Numbered from the stretch's first letter, positions 1 to 12,885 are shown. The stretch: DNA of 52,717 nucleotides from Flavobacteriaceae bacterium (GCA_002702875.1 PACV01000024.1:1-52717); one strand, 5' to 3'. The notes: generated from the letters alone by a model not told the origin. A program made the numbers and translations.

Positions 1-932
1 AAAGACTTCTAACAACTCCAAAAAGTTATGCTTATTTAAAAATTTCGGAGGGATGTAATAGACCGTGTTCTTTTTGTGCTATCCCTCTAATGAGAGGCAA
101 ACATAAGTCAAAACCTATAGAATCAATTGTTAACGAGGCTAAAAAATTATCAAAAAACGGGGTAAAAGAGTTAATTTTAATTGCTCAAGATCTTACTTTT
201 TATGGTTTAGATATTTATAAAAAAAGAAGTTTAAAAGAGCTTTTGATTGAATTGGTTAAAATTAAAGGTATTGAATGGATAAGATTACATTATGCTTTTC
301 CTTCAAATTTTCCTATAGAAGTTATTGATTTAATGAGTAAAGAAAATAAAATCTGCAATTATCTTGATATTCCACTTCAACACATTTCTGATTCTATTTT
401 GAAGTCAATGAGACGAGGGATAACCTCAAAAAAAACAAATTCTTTGATTAAAAATATAAGAAGCATTTTACCTGAAATTAATATAAGAACAACTATCATT
501 GTAGGTTATCCTGGTGAAACAAAAGAAGATTACAACATTTTAAAAAAATGGATTAAGGAGATGGAATTTGAAAGACTTGGATGTTTTAAATACAGTCATG
601 AAGAAAATACTCATGCTTATAAGTTAACAGATAATGTATCTGAAAATGAGAAAAATAGAAGGTTAGAGGAAATAATGGAAATTCAAAAAAATATATCTTT
701 AAAAATAAATCAAAAAAAAGTAGGAAAAAAAATTAGGTGTATTATTGACAGATTGGAAGGAAAATATTTTATTGGAAGGACAGAATTTGATTCTCCTGAT
801 GTTGACAATGAGGTTTTGATTGACTCTTCGAAATTTTATTTAAGAATTGGAGATTTTGCTGACTTACACGTTGTTGGAGCTACTGATTTTGATCTATATG
901 CAGAACCCTACAATAACAAAAAAAATATTTGA
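1..932 (+). CDS. rimO: Ribosomal protein S12 methylthiotransferase RimO, 3' part
   Basis: The gene enters from the left edge (first full codon at base 3), so the N-terminal UPF0004 domain is missing. The radical SAM cluster motif is visible at bases 54-77 as C-N-R-P-C-S-F-C (CX3CX2C), upstream of the first in-window ATG at 90; that ATG is therefore internal, not the start. The radical SAM core (YLDIPLQHISD, GYPGETKEDY) and a C-terminal TRAM-like region follow. RimO adds a methylthio group to a conserved aspartate of ribosomal protein S12 using two Fe-S clusters. MiaB is the alternative family member; the PLMRGKHKSK and TDFDLYAEP segments favour RimO. bshC follows after 14 bases on the same strand. 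Confidence 0.93.
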   Translation, partial: RLLTTPKSYAYLKISEGCNRPCSFCAIPLMRGKHKSKPIESIVNEAKKLSKNGVKELILIAQDLTFYGLDIYKKRSLKELLIELVKIKGIEWIRLHYAFPSNFPIEVIDLMSKENKICNYLDIPLQHISDSILKSMRRGITSKKTNSLIKNIRSILPEINIRTTIIVGYPGETKEDYNILKKWIKEMEFERLGCFKYSHEENTHAYKLTDNVSENEKNRRLEEIMEIQKNISLKINQKKVGKKIRCIIDRLEGKYFIGRTEFDSPDVDNEVLIDSSKFYLRIGDFADLHVVGATDFDLYAEPYNNKKNI

Positions 933-946
933 ATTTAATTTTATAA

Positions 947-2584
947 ATGAAATCTTATAATTTTTCATATCGCAATGTAAATAAAACTTCTCAGCTATTT
1001 AATGATTATGTTGAGGGTGCAAGTGAATTGAGAAGTTTTTATAATTTAAGACCTAATTTAAATAATTTCAAGATTCAGTTAAATTTAAAATCTAAAAATT
1101 ATATCAAACAAAATAGAGAGACTTTATATTCTGTAATTAATGATCAATACAAATCAATCAAGAATTTAAATAATTCCGTAAAAAAAAATATTGAATTATT
1201 GAAACTGGATAATACTTATACTGTATGTACTGGACATCAGCTATCCTTATTAACAGGTCCAATCTATTTTATTTATAAAATCATAAGTACTATCAATTTA
1301 ACTAAAATTCTAAATAAGAAATATCCAGAATTTAATTTTATTCCTATTTTTTGGATGGCAACTGAAGATCATGATTTTGATGAGATTAGTTCTTTTAATT
1401 TCAATGGTGTTAATTATAAATGGAATAAAAAAAAATCTGGCCCAGTTGGATTATTTGATATCAAGGGGCTTGAAAGGTTATTTGATTTATTTTTTGAAAA
1501 ATTAGAGAAGGATAATTTAAACTCGAAGTACTTAATTGAATTAGTTAAGGATAGTTATTTAAAGTCATCGAATTTAGCCGATGCAACTCGAAAACTTGTA
1601 AATACTATATTTGGAAATAAAGGTATTGTGATAATTGATTCAAATGAAAAAAGGTTAAAGAAAATATTTGAGCCATATTTATTAGAAGAAATTAGAAATA
1701 AAACTTCTAATAGAATAATTAATTTAACTATTGAAAATTTAAAAAAAAAATATGGTAAGAGTTTTAAAGCTCAAGTAAATCCCAGAGAAATTAATTTATT
1801 TTATCAAACTAAAACAAATAGAGAGAGAATTGTAATCGAAAAAAATTTGTATAAAATTAAAAATTCAAACATCAATTATGATCTTGATGGAATCAAAAAA
1901 ATATTAAAAACGAATCCTGAATTTTTTTCCCCAAATGTTTTGTTAAGACCTCTATATCAAGAAATAATTTTACCAAATATATGTTACATTGGTGGTCCTT
2001 CAGAAATATCTTATTGGTTGTTGTTAAAAGATTTTTTTGAAAGTCAGAATGTAAATTATCCAATTTTATTAAATAGAAATTCAGCATTAATTATTGATTT
2101 TAAGTTGTCAAAAAAAATTAAAAATTTAAATATTGACCTTAAAGATCTTTTTATGGAAAAAAATAGTTTGATTAATAAAAAAGTTAGAGAAATTAGTAAT
2201 ATTGATTTGGACTTATCTTTTTTAAAAAATAAACTTGATAAACAATTCAAATATTTAAATGAACTAGTTGAAAAAACTGATTATTCATTTAAAGGTTCTG
2301 TTGATTCAGAATTTAAAAAACAGACAGCTAGTATTAACAAATTGGAGAAAAGATTATTAAAAGCTCAAAGAAAAAAATTATCAGATCATGTATCAAGACT
2401 TTCCGTTATTTACGAGAAACTATTTCCTAATGGCTCTATTCAAGAAAGAAAAGTAAATTTCACAACTTTTTTTCAAATTTATGGAGAACAATTTATAAAT
2501 GAATTGTTTAAAATTTTAGATCCTTTGTCTAATAAGTTTGATGTCATTATTTTTGATGAAGAAATAGATAATAAAAATGTTTAG
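947..2584 (+). CDS. bshC: Putative cysteine ligase BshC (bacillithiol biosynthesis)
   Basis: A 545-residue protein of the BshC family. BshC is assigned to the last step of bacillithiol synthesis, joining cysteine to glucosaminyl-malate; bacillithiol is the low-molecular-weight thiol of many Firmicutes and Bacteroidota. The family's most conserved blocks are visible: [17 protein letters not shown] at about residues 95-111 and [16 protein letters not shown] at about 135-150, followed by a lysine-rich coiled-coil stretch around residues 400-480. Length is normal (usually about 530). Its last 8 bases overlap the guaA start, suggesting translational coupling. bshA and bshB are not in this window. 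Confidence 0.93.
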   Translation: MKSYNFSYRNVNKTSQLFNDYVEGASELRSFYNLRPNLNNFKIQLNLKSKNYIKQNRETLYSVINDQYKSIKNLNNSVKKNIELLKLDNTYTVCTGHQLSLLTGPIYFIYKIISTINLTKILNKKYPEFNFIPIFWMATEDHDFDEISSFNFNGVNYKWNKKKSGPVGLFDIKGLERLFDLFFEKLEKDNLNSKYLIELVKDSYLKSSNLADATRKLVNTIFGNKGIVIIDSNEKRLKKIFEPYLLEEIRNKTSNRIINLTIENLKKKYGKSFKAQVNPREINLFYQTKTNRERIVIEKNLYKIKNSNINYDLDGIKKILKTNPEFFSPNVLLRPLYQEIILPNICYIGGPSEISYWLLLKDFFESQNVNYPILLNRNSALIIDFKLSKKIKNLNIDLKDLFMEKNSLINKKVREISNIDLDLSFLKNKLDKQFKYLNELVEKTDYSFKGSVDSEFKKQTASINKLEKRLLKAQRKKLSDHVSRLSVIYEKLFPNGSIQERKVNFTTFFQIYGEQFINELFKILDPLSNKFDVIIFDEEIDNKNV

Positions 2585-4106
2585 TAAAGTACTCATAGTT
2601 GATTTTGGATCTCAATATACTCAGCTGATTGCTAGAAGAGTAAGAGAATTAAATATTTTTTGTGAGATTTTTCCTTTTAATAATTTACCAAAAAAAATTT
2701 TTTCTTTTGAAGCAATTATTTTATCTGGATCTCCATTTTCAGTAAAATCTAATGATTCACCTACATTTAATTTTAAAAAATTTTACGGAAAACTGCCAAT
2801 TTTGGCTATATGCTATGGAGCCCAATATATTGCCCACAATTTTGGGGGAATTGTTAGTGCATCAAATAAACGAGAGTATGGAAGGGCCTTGTTAAGCAAA
2901 ATAAATGAAAAAGATCCTTTTTTTAATTCCGTTAAAAATAAAAGTCAGGTTTGGATGAGTCACTCTGACACAATTCAAAAACTTCCAAAAGATTTTGAGT
3001 GTATAGCTAGTACTGATGATGTAGAATTTGCAGCTTTCAAGTCCTTAAAAAATATTCTATATGGAATACAATTTCACCCTGAAGTTTTTCATTCTGAAGA
3101 TGGTAGACAAATTTTTTATAATTTTTTTATTAAAATTTTGAAATTTAAACAGAATTGGACTTCAAAATCTTTTATTAATGAGACAGTTTCAAATATTACT
3201 AGTAAAATAAAATCTGATAAAGTTATTTTGGGTTTATCTGGAGGAGTGGACTCTACAGTTGCAGCAGTTTTAATAAATAAAGCAATTGGGGAAAATTTGA
3301 ATTGTATCTTTGTTAATAACGGTTTACTGAGAAAAAATGAATACACTTCAGTTTTAAATTATTATAAAAAAATAGGATTAAAAGTTAAAGGAGTAGACGC
3401 ATCAGATTTGTTTTATAAAGAATTAAAAGGTGTAGTTGATCCTGAGATGAAGAGAAAAATAATAGGTAAAATTTTTATTGATGTATTTCAAAATGAGTCA
3501 AAATTGATTTGTAATGCAAATTGGTTAGGTCAAGGTACAATTTATCCTGATGTAATTGAATCAATTTCAGTAAAAGGTCCTTCTGCTACAATAAAATCTC
3601 ATCACAATGTAGGCGGAATCCCCTCTGATATGAAATTAAAAATAATTGAACCATTAAAAATGTTATTTAAAGATGAGGTTCGAAAAGTTGGTTTAAATCT
3701 AAAAATTGATAAGAATATAATTAATAGGCATCCTTTTCCTGGACCTGGGTTAGCAATAAGAATTTTAGGAGAAGTAACAAAAGAAAAAGTAGAATTATTA
3801 CAGGATGTAGATGATATATTTATTTCTGAACTTAAACGAAACAATTTATATAAAAAAATTTGGCAAGCAGGAGCAATTTTACTTCCAGTAAATACAGTAG
3901 GTGTCATGGGTGATGAAAGAACATATGAAAGTTGTGTCGCTTTAAGAGCTGTAACATCTACAGACGGAATGACTGCAGATTGGGTAGATTTACCTTATAA
4001 AATATTACAAAAAATATCCAATGAAATCATTAATAAAGTTAAAGGTGTTAATAGAGTAGTTTATGATATTAGTTCAAAACCACCAGCCACAATTGAATGG
4101 GAATGA
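2577..4106 (+). CDS. guaA: GMP synthase (glutamine-hydrolysing)
   Basis: Converts XMP to GMP using glutamine and ATP in the cytoplasm. The N-terminal class I glutamine amidotransferase domain has its nucleophile in ICYGAQ (Cys79) and the His/Glu pair in FHPEV (His167, Glu169). The ATP-pyrophosphatase P-loop SGGVDST lies at 221-227. The dimerisation domain carries [15 protein letters not shown], and the protein ends with the typical KPPATIEWE. At 509 residues it is full length and looks intact. It overlaps bshC upstream by 8 bases and the LysM gene downstream by 10, so the three are probably one transcript. Confidence 0.98.
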   Translation: MFSKVLIVDFGSQYTQLIARRVRELNIFCEIFPFNNLPKKIFSFEAIILSGSPFSVKSNDSPTFNFKKFYGKLPILAICYGAQYIAHNFGGIVSASNKREYGRALLSKINEKDPFFNSVKNKSQVWMSHSDTIQKLPKDFECIASTDDVEFAAFKSLKNILYGIQFHPEVFHSEDGRQIFYNFFIKILKFKQNWTSKSFINETVSNITSKIKSDKVILGLSGGVDSTVAAVLINKAIGENLNCIFVNNGLLRKNEYTSVLNYYKKIGLKVKGVDASDLFYKELKGVVDPEMKRKIIGKIFIDVFQNESKLICNANWLGQGTIYPDVIESISVKGPSATIKSHHNVGGIPSDMKLKIIEPLKMLFKDEVRKVGLNLKIDKNIINRHPFPGPGLAIRILGEVTKEKVELLQDVDDIFISELKRNNLYKKIWQAGAILLPVNTVGVMGDERTYESCVALRAVTSTDGMTADWVDLPYKILQKISNEIINKVKGVNRVVYDISSKPPATIEWE

Positions 4107-5668
4107 AGTTTTTAAAAAAAATAATCTTATCATTTAGTTTAATTGTTTTTTCAGCAAATTGTCAATATGATTCAATTAGTTTTATAAACCATAAGGTAAA
4201 AAAAAAGGAAACTTTATTTTCATTATCAAAAAAATATAACCTATCTGTAAATGATATAAAAAAATACAACCCAGTATTAAATAATACCATTTTAAAGAAA
4301 AAAATGGAGCTTAGAATCCCAGTATTTTATATATCAGATAAGAAAATTGATTCTTTGAAATATCATATACATAGCGTTAAAGTCAATGAAACTCTTTGGT
4401 CAATATCTAAGAAATATAATATAGAAATAGATTCATTAAATTACTATAACCCAGAATTATTAAAATATAATTTAAGACAAGGATCAAAAATTAAATTGCC
4501 AATTTCATATGTTAAAAAATTAATTAATGATGAATTTAATGAAGAAATTCAAATTTATAGTTTAAAAGATTCAGTTAAACAAAAAAAAGAGATTAAAATT
4601 GGGCTTTTTTTGCCATTTAAAACTAATCAGTTTGACTTTGATTCTATCATTAAAATTAAAGAAGATTTAAAAAAAAGAAACTTAAAAACAATTTCTTTAG
4701 ATTTTTGTTTTGGTGTTATTCTAGCTTATAAAGAAGCATCTAAACTTGGAATAAATTGTGAAGTTGAATTTTTTGATACAAAAAATGACATCAGTCATTT
4801 AAATAAAATTATAAAAAAAGTAAAACCAAACAAATTTGATGCAATTATTGGTCCATTAATACCAAAAAATTTTAATTATTTAAGTTCATTGGGGTATTTT
4901 AGAGATACACCTCTTATAGCTCCTTTATCTACAAAGCCAGTAAAATTTGTTAAAAACGTTTATCAATCTGTAACTAGTAAAGAATTTTTGAGAAAAAAAA
5001 TGTATAAATATTTAGATAAAATAATTGATTCAACAAAAAATACATTAATAATAGCTGATACACTAAACAGGGAAATAGAAAAAGAATTAAATTTAAGGTT
5101 TCCCTATTCAAAAATAATTAGACCAGAAGCAGAAGGTTACATGTCAACTGAACTTGTTGACTCCTTAATAACTGATTCATTACCTAATAAGATTATTTTT
5201 GAGTCTGAAAATCTCGCTTTAATTTCCAATGTTACTTCATTACTAAATTCTATTTCAAGTGAAGAACGGGAAATTCATTTGATTACAACTAAAAGGGAAA
5301 AGGTTTACGATAATTTTAATATTTCAAGGAAACATCTAGGTAATATTAATTTTACTTATGCTGATGGATCAGCAACATTTGAAAATGAAAATACTATAAA
5401 TTTTGAAAGGAAGTATTTAGATACTTTCAACAAATTACCAACTTTTGAATCTTTAAGAGCATATGATTTAACTCTTGACATCATATTAAGATTAGCTTAT
5501 TCAAAAAAAATATTTTTTAAAAAAAATAATTTAACTAAATATTTGAAAAATTCTTTTGACTATAAAAAAATTGATAAAAGTGGTTACAGTAATGAGGCTT
5601 TTTATTTATTAATGCATGACGGTTATAGTGTTAAAGAAATTAATAAATCAGAATTTTTAAGTAAATAA
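4097..5668 (+). CDS. LysM protein with periplasmic-binding-protein-like domain
   Basis: A 523-residue exported protein. A hydrophobic signal segment ([14 protein letters not shown]) is followed by two LysM modules at about residues 32-75 and 92-138, each with ETL.S[LI]SKKYN and a YNP turn; LysM binds peptidoglycan glycan strands. After a linker, residues 165-520 resemble the type 1 periplasmic-binding-protein fold ([32 protein letters not shown]). Similar fusions are common in Bacteroidota; their ligand is unknown and I do not assign one. A second ATG two codons downstream, giving MKFLKK, is an equally good start. It overlaps the end of guaA. Confidence 0.85.
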   Translation: MGMKFLKKIILSFSLIVFSANCQYDSISFINHKVKKKETLFSLSKKYNLSVNDIKKYNPVLNNTILKKKMELRIPVFYISDKKIDSLKYHIHSVKVNETLWSISKKYNIEIDSLNYYNPELLKYNLRQGSKIKLPISYVKKLINDEFNEEIQIYSLKDSVKQKKEIKIGLFLPFKTNQFDFDSIIKIKEDLKKRNLKTISLDFCFGVILAYKEASKLGINCEVEFFDTKNDISHLNKIIKKVKPNKFDAIIGPLIPKNFNYLSSLGYFRDTPLIAPLSTKPVKFVKNVYQSVTSKEFLRKKMYKYLDKIIDSTKNTLIIADTLNREIEKELNLRFPYSKIIRPEAEGYMSTELVDSLITDSLPNKIIFESENLALISNVTSLLNSISSEEREIHLITTKREKVYDNFNISRKHLGNINFTYADGSATFENENTINFERKYLDTFNKLPTFESLRAYDLTLDIILRLAYSKKIFFKKNNLTKYLKNSFDYKKIDKSGYSNEAFYLLMHDGYSVKEINKSEFLSK

Positions 5669-5680
5669 TTATACTTTTTG

Positions 5681-5688
5681 TATTTTTG
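5681..5688 (+). promoter_or_regulatory. Candidate -7 element for pyrG
   Basis: TATTTTTG fits the Bacteroidota -7 consensus TAnnTTTG and lies 32 bases before the pyrG ATG. No TTG or TTTG is found at the usual 19-22 base spacing upstream, so support is partial. A transcript starting here would begin close to the first TCCGGA repeat. Confidence 0.35.
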
Positions 5689-5690
5689 AG

Positions 5691-7337
<1,647 letters not shown>

Positions 7338-7350
7338 TATTAAAATAAAT

Positions 7351-9162
7351 ATGATAGAAGAAAATAAATTTGATCCTTACCAATTTATTGGTTTTATTTT
7401 AATAGCTATAATATTAACCTGGATGTTTTATAATCAACAACCAGTTAGTGAAGAATCACAAAAAATTCAAACAGCTGAAAAAGAAATTGGCAATGACTCA
7501 GATGATGAGAAAATAAAATTAAGTGAATTAGAAAAATTTGGTGAATTTTCATCTGTCCTATCCAGCGAAAATGAATCAAACATTCAAACAATAGAAAATG
7601 AAAAGTATGTAATTAAAGTTAATTCTAAAGGAGGTAAAATTGTAGAATTAAAACTTAAGGATTATTTTAATCATAACAATCAAGAGATATTTCTAATAAA
7701 TAAAAACAATGAATTTAATTTAAAATTTATTACTATAGACGGAAGGATGATTAATACATCAGATATTAATTTTAGTCCTGTTTATTCAACTAAGAATTCA
7801 AAACAAGTTCTAACAATGCTTGCATCATTAGAAAGTGGAAAAAGTATTTCGATAATCTATGAGTTTAACCCAACTGATTTTATGTTAAATTTTAAAGTGA
7901 GATCTGAAGGTTTTAGCTCAATACTTAATAAAAGAGAGCCATTAAATTTATCATGGTCCTTAAAGTGTTTCAGGAATTCTAAAAGTATTGAATATGAGAA
8001 TAGATATACTGAATTAACTTATGGTTATGACAATGATAAAATGTCATATTTGTCTGCTACCAGTGACGATGAAGATGAAATTGATAATGTTAAATGGATA
8101 GGTTATAAACAACATTTTTTCAATTCAATTTTAATTCCTGAAAATAAAATTGAGAAGGTTAATTTCAAATCTGAAAATCTTGTTCAAAGTGAGGATAAAG
8201 ATCAATTATTTACTAAAAAATATTATTCAGATTTTGATGTTAAAAATTCAAATGAAATTAATTTAAATTTTAAGTGGTACTTTGGACCATCAGAATATAA
8301 TATTTTAAAATCTTATGATTTAGGTATTGAAGATTCAATATATTTTGGATGGGGTATATTTGGTTGGATTAATAAATTTATTTTTACTCCACTTTTTAAT
8401 TTTTTAAGTTCAATTTTCCCTCACGGTATTTCAATAATTCTAATGACAATTTTAGTCAGATTAGCTATGTCTCCTGTAACATACAAGTCATACGTTTCTC
8501 AAGTTAAAATGAAAACGCTAAGACCTGAGGTTGATGAGATAAATAAAAAATTTAAAAATGATGCTGTCAAAAGACAACAAGAAACTATGGGCTTATACAA
8601 CAAGGCAGGAGCAAACCCAATGTCAGGATGTTTACCAGCATTACTTCAGTTGCCAGTATTTTATGCATTATTCATGTTTTTTCCTGTTGCTTTTGCTCTT
8701 AGGGAACAAAGTTTTTTGTGGGCAGATGATCTTTCGTCATATGATTCAATTTTGGATTTGCCTTTTAGTATTCCATTTTATGGTGACCATGTGAGTCTTT
8801 TTCCAATATTGGCTTCAATTGCAATTTTTATTTACACTATGATGACTATGGGTCAGCAGCCAGCACCAAGCCAACCTGGTATGCCTAACATGAAAATAAT
8901 AATGTACATAATGCCACTTATGATGTTATTTTTCTTTAATAATTATGCCAGTGGCCTAAGTTTATATTATTTTGTTTCCAATATAATTACAATTCTATTA
9001 ATGCTAGTTATTAAAAATTTTATAATTGATAACGAGAAAATAAGATTACAAATTGAGGAAAATAAAAAGCGTCCAAAAAAAACTGGTGGATTTTCAGCTA
9101 GACTGCAAAAAGCTATGGAACAGGCAGAGAAGCAGAGAAAACTTCAGAAAAGATCTAGGTAA
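7351..9162 (+). CDS. yidC: Membrane protein insertase YidC (Bacteroidota type)
   Basis: Inserts and folds inner-membrane proteins, alone or with SecYEG. There is one N-terminal membrane helix (about residues 12-27), then a large periplasmic beta domain (about 70-330), then the five-helix YidC/Oxa1 core from about 350 onward, including HGISIILMTILVRLAMSPVTYKS, in which the arginine of LVRLAMSP is the conserved groove residue. GCLPALLQLPVFYALFMFF and the PSQPGMPNMK loop are typical. The tail is strongly basic (KKRPKKTGGFSARLQKAMEQ), fitting ribosome contact. At 603 residues it has the usual Bacteroidota length. mnmA begins 20 bases downstream. Confidence 0.97.
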   Translation: MIEENKFDPYQFIGFILIAIILTWMFYNQQPVSEESQKIQTAEKEIGNDSDDEKIKLSELEKFGEFSSVLSSENESNIQTIENEKYVIKVNSKGGKIVELKLKDYFNHNNQEIFLINKNNEFNLKFITIDGRMINTSDINFSPVYSTKNSKQVLTMLASLESGKSISIIYEFNPTDFMLNFKVRSEGFSSILNKREPLNLSWSLKCFRNSKSIEYENRYTELTYGYDNDKMSYLSATSDDEDEIDNVKWIGYKQHFFNSILIPENKIEKVNFKSENLVQSEDKDQLFTKKYYSDFDVKNSNEINLNFKWYFGPSEYNILKSYDLGIEDSIYFGWGIFGWINKFIFTPLFNFLSSIFPHGISIILMTILVRLAMSPVTYKSYVSQVKMKTLRPEVDEINKKFKNDAVKRQQETMGLYNKAGANPMSGCLPALLQLPVFYALFMFFPVAFALREQSFLWADDLSSYDSILDLPFSIPFYGDHVSLFPILASIAIFIYTMMTMGQQPAPSQPGMPNMKIIMYIMPLMMLFFFNNYASGLSLYYFVSNIITILLMLVIKNFIIDNEKIRLQIEENKKRPKKTGGFSARLQKAMEQAEKQRKLQKRSR

Positions 9163-9181
9163 TTTGATTTTACGATTTTAA

Positions 9182-10369
9182 ATGAAAAAAACAGTTGTTG
9201 TTGCAATGTCTGGTGGTGTTGATTCAAGTGTTGCGGCTTATCTTTTAAAAGAAAAAAAATATAATGTTATAGGACTATTTATGAAAAACTGGCATGATAC
9301 CTCCGTTACTGTTAGTGACGAGTGTCCATGGCTTGAGGATAGTTATGATGCAATGACTGTTGCTGAAAAACTTAATATACCATTTCAAAGTATTGATTTA
9401 AGTGTTGAATACAAATTGAAAATAGTGGATTATATGATTAAGGAGTACAAAGAAGGAAGAACGCCAAATCCAGATGTTCTTTGCAATAAAGAAATAAAGT
9501 TTGATATTTTCTTAAAAAAAGCGTTATCCCTTGGAGCAGACTTTGTAGCTACTGGTCATTATGCAAGAAAAACTAAAACTAAGAGTGGTAAGAAAATTAT
9601 ATATAAGTTGTTTTCAGGAAAAGATAGTCTTAAGGATCAATCATATTTTTTATGTCAGTTAAACCAAGGTCAAATTTCAAAAATTTTGTTTCCAATTGGG
9701 GAATTGGAAAAATCCAAGGTTAGATATATTGCAAAAAAACAAAATTTAATAACTGCTGAAAAAAGAGATTCTCAAGGGTTATGCTTTATTGGTAAAGTGA
9801 AGTTGCCAGATTTTTTAAAACAAAAACTGATTGAAAAAAAGGGAAAAGTAATTTTAATTGAAAAAAAATTATTTCTAAAAAGAAATAAAGAATATTTTCA
9901 TAAAACATTTGATGCTTTTTTGGATAATAATTCAAAGCCATTAATTTTTAGTTTAGAAGATGGAAAAACTATAGGTTATCACAATGGAGCACATTTTTAT
10001 ACTGTTGGACAGAGAAAAGGTTTAAGTATAGGAGGAGCCAAAGAGCCATTGTACATTTTAAAAACTGATGTTAAAAAAAATATTATTTATGTTGGGGAGG
10101 GAAGTAATCACCCTGGATTATTTAGAAGAGGTATTTCAATAAATAGAGAAAAAGTCCATTGGGTAAGAGAGGATCTGAAACTTAGTGAAAATAAATTTCT
10201 TAAAGTCAAATCTAGAATAAGATATAGACAAAAGCTCAAGAATTCTTATCTGTACATGAGAAATAAAAAATTATATATCATTTTTGATTCTCCAATTTCA
10301 TCAATTTCTGAGGGGCAATTTATTGTATGGTATTTAAAAAACGAGTTAATAGGTTCAGCAGCAATATAA
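9182..10369 (+). CDS. mnmA: tRNA-specific 2-thiouridylase MnmA
   Basis: Thiolates U34 of Lys, Glu and Gln tRNAs using sulfur passed from cysteine desulfurase. The PP-loop ATP motif SGGVDSS is at residues 10-16; the two catalytic cysteines are in NPDVLCNKEIKF (Cys101) and QGLCFIG (Cys201). The later segment YTVGQRKGLSIGGAKEPLYI is also diagnostic. The insertion after residue 38, rich in acidic and aromatic residues (HDTSVTVSDECPWLEDSYDA), is usual for Bacteroidota MnmA. At 395 residues it is complete. It ends 7 bases from the convergent lysA. Confidence 0.97.
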   Translation: MKKTVVVAMSGGVDSSVAAYLLKEKKYNVIGLFMKNWHDTSVTVSDECPWLEDSYDAMTVAEKLNIPFQSIDLSVEYKLKIVDYMIKEYKEGRTPNPDVLCNKEIKFDIFLKKALSLGADFVATGHYARKTKTKSGKKIIYKLFSGKDSLKDQSYFLCQLNQGQISKILFPIGELEKSKVRYIAKKQNLITAEKRDSQGLCFIGKVKLPDFLKQKLIEKKGKVILIEKKLFLKRNKEYFHKTFDAFLDNNSKPLIFSLEDGKTIGYHNGAHFYTVGQRKGLSIGGAKEPLYILKTDVKKNIIYVGEGSNHPGLFRRGISINREKVHWVREDLKLSENKFLKVKSRIRYRQKLKNSYLYMRNKKLYIIFDSPISSISEGQFIVWYLKNELIGSAAI

Positions 10370-10376
10370 ATTTAAA

Positions 10377-11582
10377 TCAAAAGTTTAAAATCACTTGATT
10401 AGAAATTAAATCATTAAAGTCTTCTTGTTTCCTAATTAAGTTTGCCTTATTGTTGTACCAAAGTATTTCAGCTGGACGATATCTAGAATTATAGTTATTA
10501 GACATTGAATAGCAATAAGCTCCAGCATTTTTAAAAGCTAAAATATCATTCTCTTTAATCTCAGGTATTTTTCTGTTACTCGCAAATGTGTCTGTTTCAC
10601 ATATATAGCCAACAACTGAATAAAATCTTTCATTACCTTTCGGATTAGATAAATTTAAAATTTCATGATAAGAGCCGTAAAACATTGGTCTTAAAAGATG
10701 ATTAAATCCTGAATTAATTTGAGCAAAGACTGTAGATGTAGTTTGTTTGATAGAATTAACTCTAGTTAAAAAAAATCCAGCTTCACTTATTAAGAATTTC
10801 CCAGGTTCAAAATATAGATCAAGTTTTTTTCCGTAATCTTTGCAAAAATCTGTAAATCTGGAGGATAATTTTTTCCCAAGTTCCTCAATGTTTGTCTCCA
10901 AATCACCTTTTTTATAAGGAACCTTAAACCCGCTTCCAAAATCTATAAATTCTAAATTTTTGAATTCTTTTGCAGCGCTGAATAAAATTTCTGATGCATT
11001 AAGAAAAACATCGATATCTAATATATCACTACCTGTATGCATGTGAATTCCATTAATCTTCATTTTAGTGTTATTTACTATCCTTAATAAATGTGGTATT
11101 TGATGAATTGAAATACCAAATTTTGAATCAATATGTCCAACAGATATATTATTATTTCCGCCAGCCATTATGTGAGGATTAATTCTAATACAAACAGGAC
11201 AGTCAGGGTATTTACTTCCAAATTGTTCAAGTACTGATAGATTATCAATATTGATTTGAATATTTTTTTTTGAAGCTTCTTCAAGTTCTTCAATATTAAT
11301 ACCATTCGGCGTAAAAATTATTTTTTTAGGATTAAAACCAGCTTTAAGACCTAATTCAACTTCTTGAATTGAAACTGTGTCTAAACCAGCACCTAAATTA
11401 TTTAAAAATTTCAGGATTGATATATTAGGAGAAGCTTTTACAGCATAGTTTATTCTTAAATTATGTATACTTTTAAAAGCATTTTTTAACCTAAAAAATT
11501 GGCTTTTAATTTTGTCAGAATCATAAACGTATATTGGGGTTCCAAACTGTTCTGCGATATTTATTAATTCAATATTTTTCAT
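10377..11582 (-). CDS. lysA: Diaminopimelate decarboxylase
   Basis: Last step of lysine synthesis: PLP-dependent decarboxylation of meso-diaminopimelate. The protein is a fold-type III enzyme (alanine-racemase-like barrel plus beta domain). The PLP lysine is in INYAVKASPN (Lys49). HMHTGSDI, FIDFGSGFKVPY and EPGKFLISEAG are the cofactor- and substrate-binding blocks, and GYICETDTFA holds the active-site cysteine. At 401 residues it is full length. It stands alone between convergent mnmA and divergent sucC. dapD and dapB are elsewhere in the window. Confidence 0.96.
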   Translation of the reverse strand: MKNIELINIAEQFGTPIYVYDSDKIKSQFFRLKNAFKSIHNLRINYAVKASPNISILKFLNNLGAGLDTVSIQEVELGLKAGFNPKKIIFTPNGINIEELEEASKKNIQINIDNLSVLEQFGSKYPDCPVCIRINPHIMAGGNNNISVGHIDSKFGISIHQIPHLLRIVNNTKMKINGIHMHTGSDILDIDVFLNASEILFSAAKEFKNLEFIDFGSGFKVPYKKGDLETNIEELGKKLSSRFTDFCKDYGKKLDLYFEPGKFLISEAGFFLTRVNSIKQTTSTVFAQINSGFNHLLRPMFYGSYHEILNLSNPKGNERFYSVVGYICETDTFASNRKIPEIKENDILAFKNAGAYCYSMSNNYNSRYRPAEILWYNNKANLIRKQEDFNDLISNQVILNF

Positions 11583-11591
11583 AATTTTTTA

Positions 11592-11599
11592 CAAAAATA
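11592..11599 (-). promoter_or_regulatory. Candidate -7 element for lysA
   Basis: On the minus strand this reads TATTTTTG, matching TAnnTTTG, and lies 10 bases before the lysA ATG, implying a leader of only a few bases. No clear -33 TTG is visible at the expected spacing. The rest of the 113-base lysA-sucC gap is AT-rich and shows no convincing sucC promoter; TATATTTA at 11660-11667 is one mismatch from consensus. Confidence 0.35.
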
Positions 11600-11695
11600 A
11601 TAATAATAAGTAACTAATAATTGTAAGTAATAGAATATATTAAATATCACAAATTATGTTATATTTAAAACAAATAAGATTCTTTAATAAAAAAT

Positions 11696-12883
11696 ATGAA
11701 TTTACACGAGTATCAGGGCAAAGAGATTTTACAAAATAATGATGTGCCAATTCAAAGAGGAAAAGTTGCAAGTTCAGTTAGTGAGGCAATTTCTGTCGCC
11801 AATGAATTAAAAAAGTTTAACAAAGGGGTTTTTGTAATAAAAGCTCAGGTTCATGCTGGAGGTAGAGGTAAAGGAGGAGGAATAAAACTTGCAAAAAATA
11901 TTTCTGAAGTTGAAGAGGTTTCAGATAAAATTTTAGGAATGAAGCTGGTAACACCTCAAACCACATCTAAAGGGAAGCTAGTTAGGAAAGTTTTAATTGC
12001 TGAAGATGTTTACTATCCAGGAGAAAGTGAAACAAAGGAGTTTTATGTTTCAATTTTATTAGATAGAGGTAAAGCAAGAAACATTATTGTTTATTCAAAA
12101 GAAGGAGGAATGGATATTGAGCAGGTTTCTGAAGAGTCTCCACATTTAATTTTTAAGGAATTTATTGATCCCAGACTCGGAATTCAATCTTTTCAATTAA
12201 GAAATATAGCTTTTAATCTTGGTTTGTCAGGTGAGGCTTTTAAAGAAATGACGTTGTTTATAAAAAACCTATATAAAGCATATATTAATTCTGACGCATC
12301 TTTATTTGAAATAAATCCAGTTTTGAAAACATCTGATAACAAAATTATTGCAGTAGACTGTAAAGTATCCATTGATGACAATTCTATATTTAGACAAAAA
12401 GAATTATCTGAAAAAAGAGATTTAGATGAAGAAAATCCTGTTGAAGTTGAAGCTAAAAGTTTTGGTTTAAGTTATGTTGATCTTGATGGTAATGTTGGTT
12501 GTATGGTTAATGGGGCAGGTTTAGCGATGGCAACAATGGATTTAATAAAACATGCAGGAGGTGAACCTGCAAATTTTTTGGACGTTGGAGGAACCGCAGA
12601 CCCAAAAAGAGTTGAGGCCGGTTTTAGAATAATTCTTAAAGATCCTAACGTAAAAGCTATTTTGGTTAATATATTTGGGGGTATTGTTAGATGCGATAGG
12701 GTAGCTGAGGGAATAGTTTCCGTCTTTAAAAAAATGGGAGATGAGATAAATGTTCCTATTATTGTTAGATTAGAAGGAACAAATTCGAAAATTGCAAAAG
12801 AAATTATAGATTCATCTGGATTTAATGTTATAAGTGCAAAAGGTTTTCAAGAAGCTGCAATTAAGGTTCAGCAGAACATATAA
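11696..12883 (+). CDS. sucC: Succinyl-CoA synthetase (ADP-forming), beta subunit
   Basis: TCA-cycle enzyme that interconverts succinyl-CoA and succinate with nucleotide phosphorylation, together with SucD. The N-terminal ATP-grasp domain begins MNLHEYQGKEIL and includes VIKAQVHAGGRGKGGG and LFEINPV. The C-terminal CoA-ligase domain has GAGLAMATMDLIKHAGG, NFLDVGGTADP and NIFGGIVRCDRVAEGI. At 395 residues it is complete. sucD is not adjacent, so the complex must be assembled from separate loci. The stop codon is followed within 3 bases by a palindrome and a T-rich tract. Confidence 0.97.
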   Translation: MNLHEYQGKEILQNNDVPIQRGKVASSVSEAISVANELKKFNKGVFVIKAQVHAGGRGKGGGIKLAKNISEVEEVSDKILGMKLVTPQTTSKGKLVRKVLIAEDVYYPGESETKEFYVSILLDRGKARNIIVYSKEGGMDIEQVSEESPHLIFKEFIDPRLGIQSFQLRNIAFNLGLSGEAFKEMTLFIKNLYKAYINSDASLFEINPVLKTSDNKIIAVDCKVSIDDNSIFRQKELSEKRDLDEENPVEVEAKSFGLSYVDLDGNVGCMVNGAGLAMATMDLIKHAGGEPANFLDVGGTADPKRVEAGFRIILKDPNVKAILVNIFGGIVRCDRVAEGIVSVFKKMGDEINVPIIVRLEGTNSKIAKEIIDSSGFNVISAKGFQEAAIKVQQNI

Positions 12884-12885
12884 AT

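Noticed and set aside
10369-10390. Terminator between mnmA and lysA
   Set aside because: Only an imperfect all-AT inverted repeat is present, not distinguishable from background.
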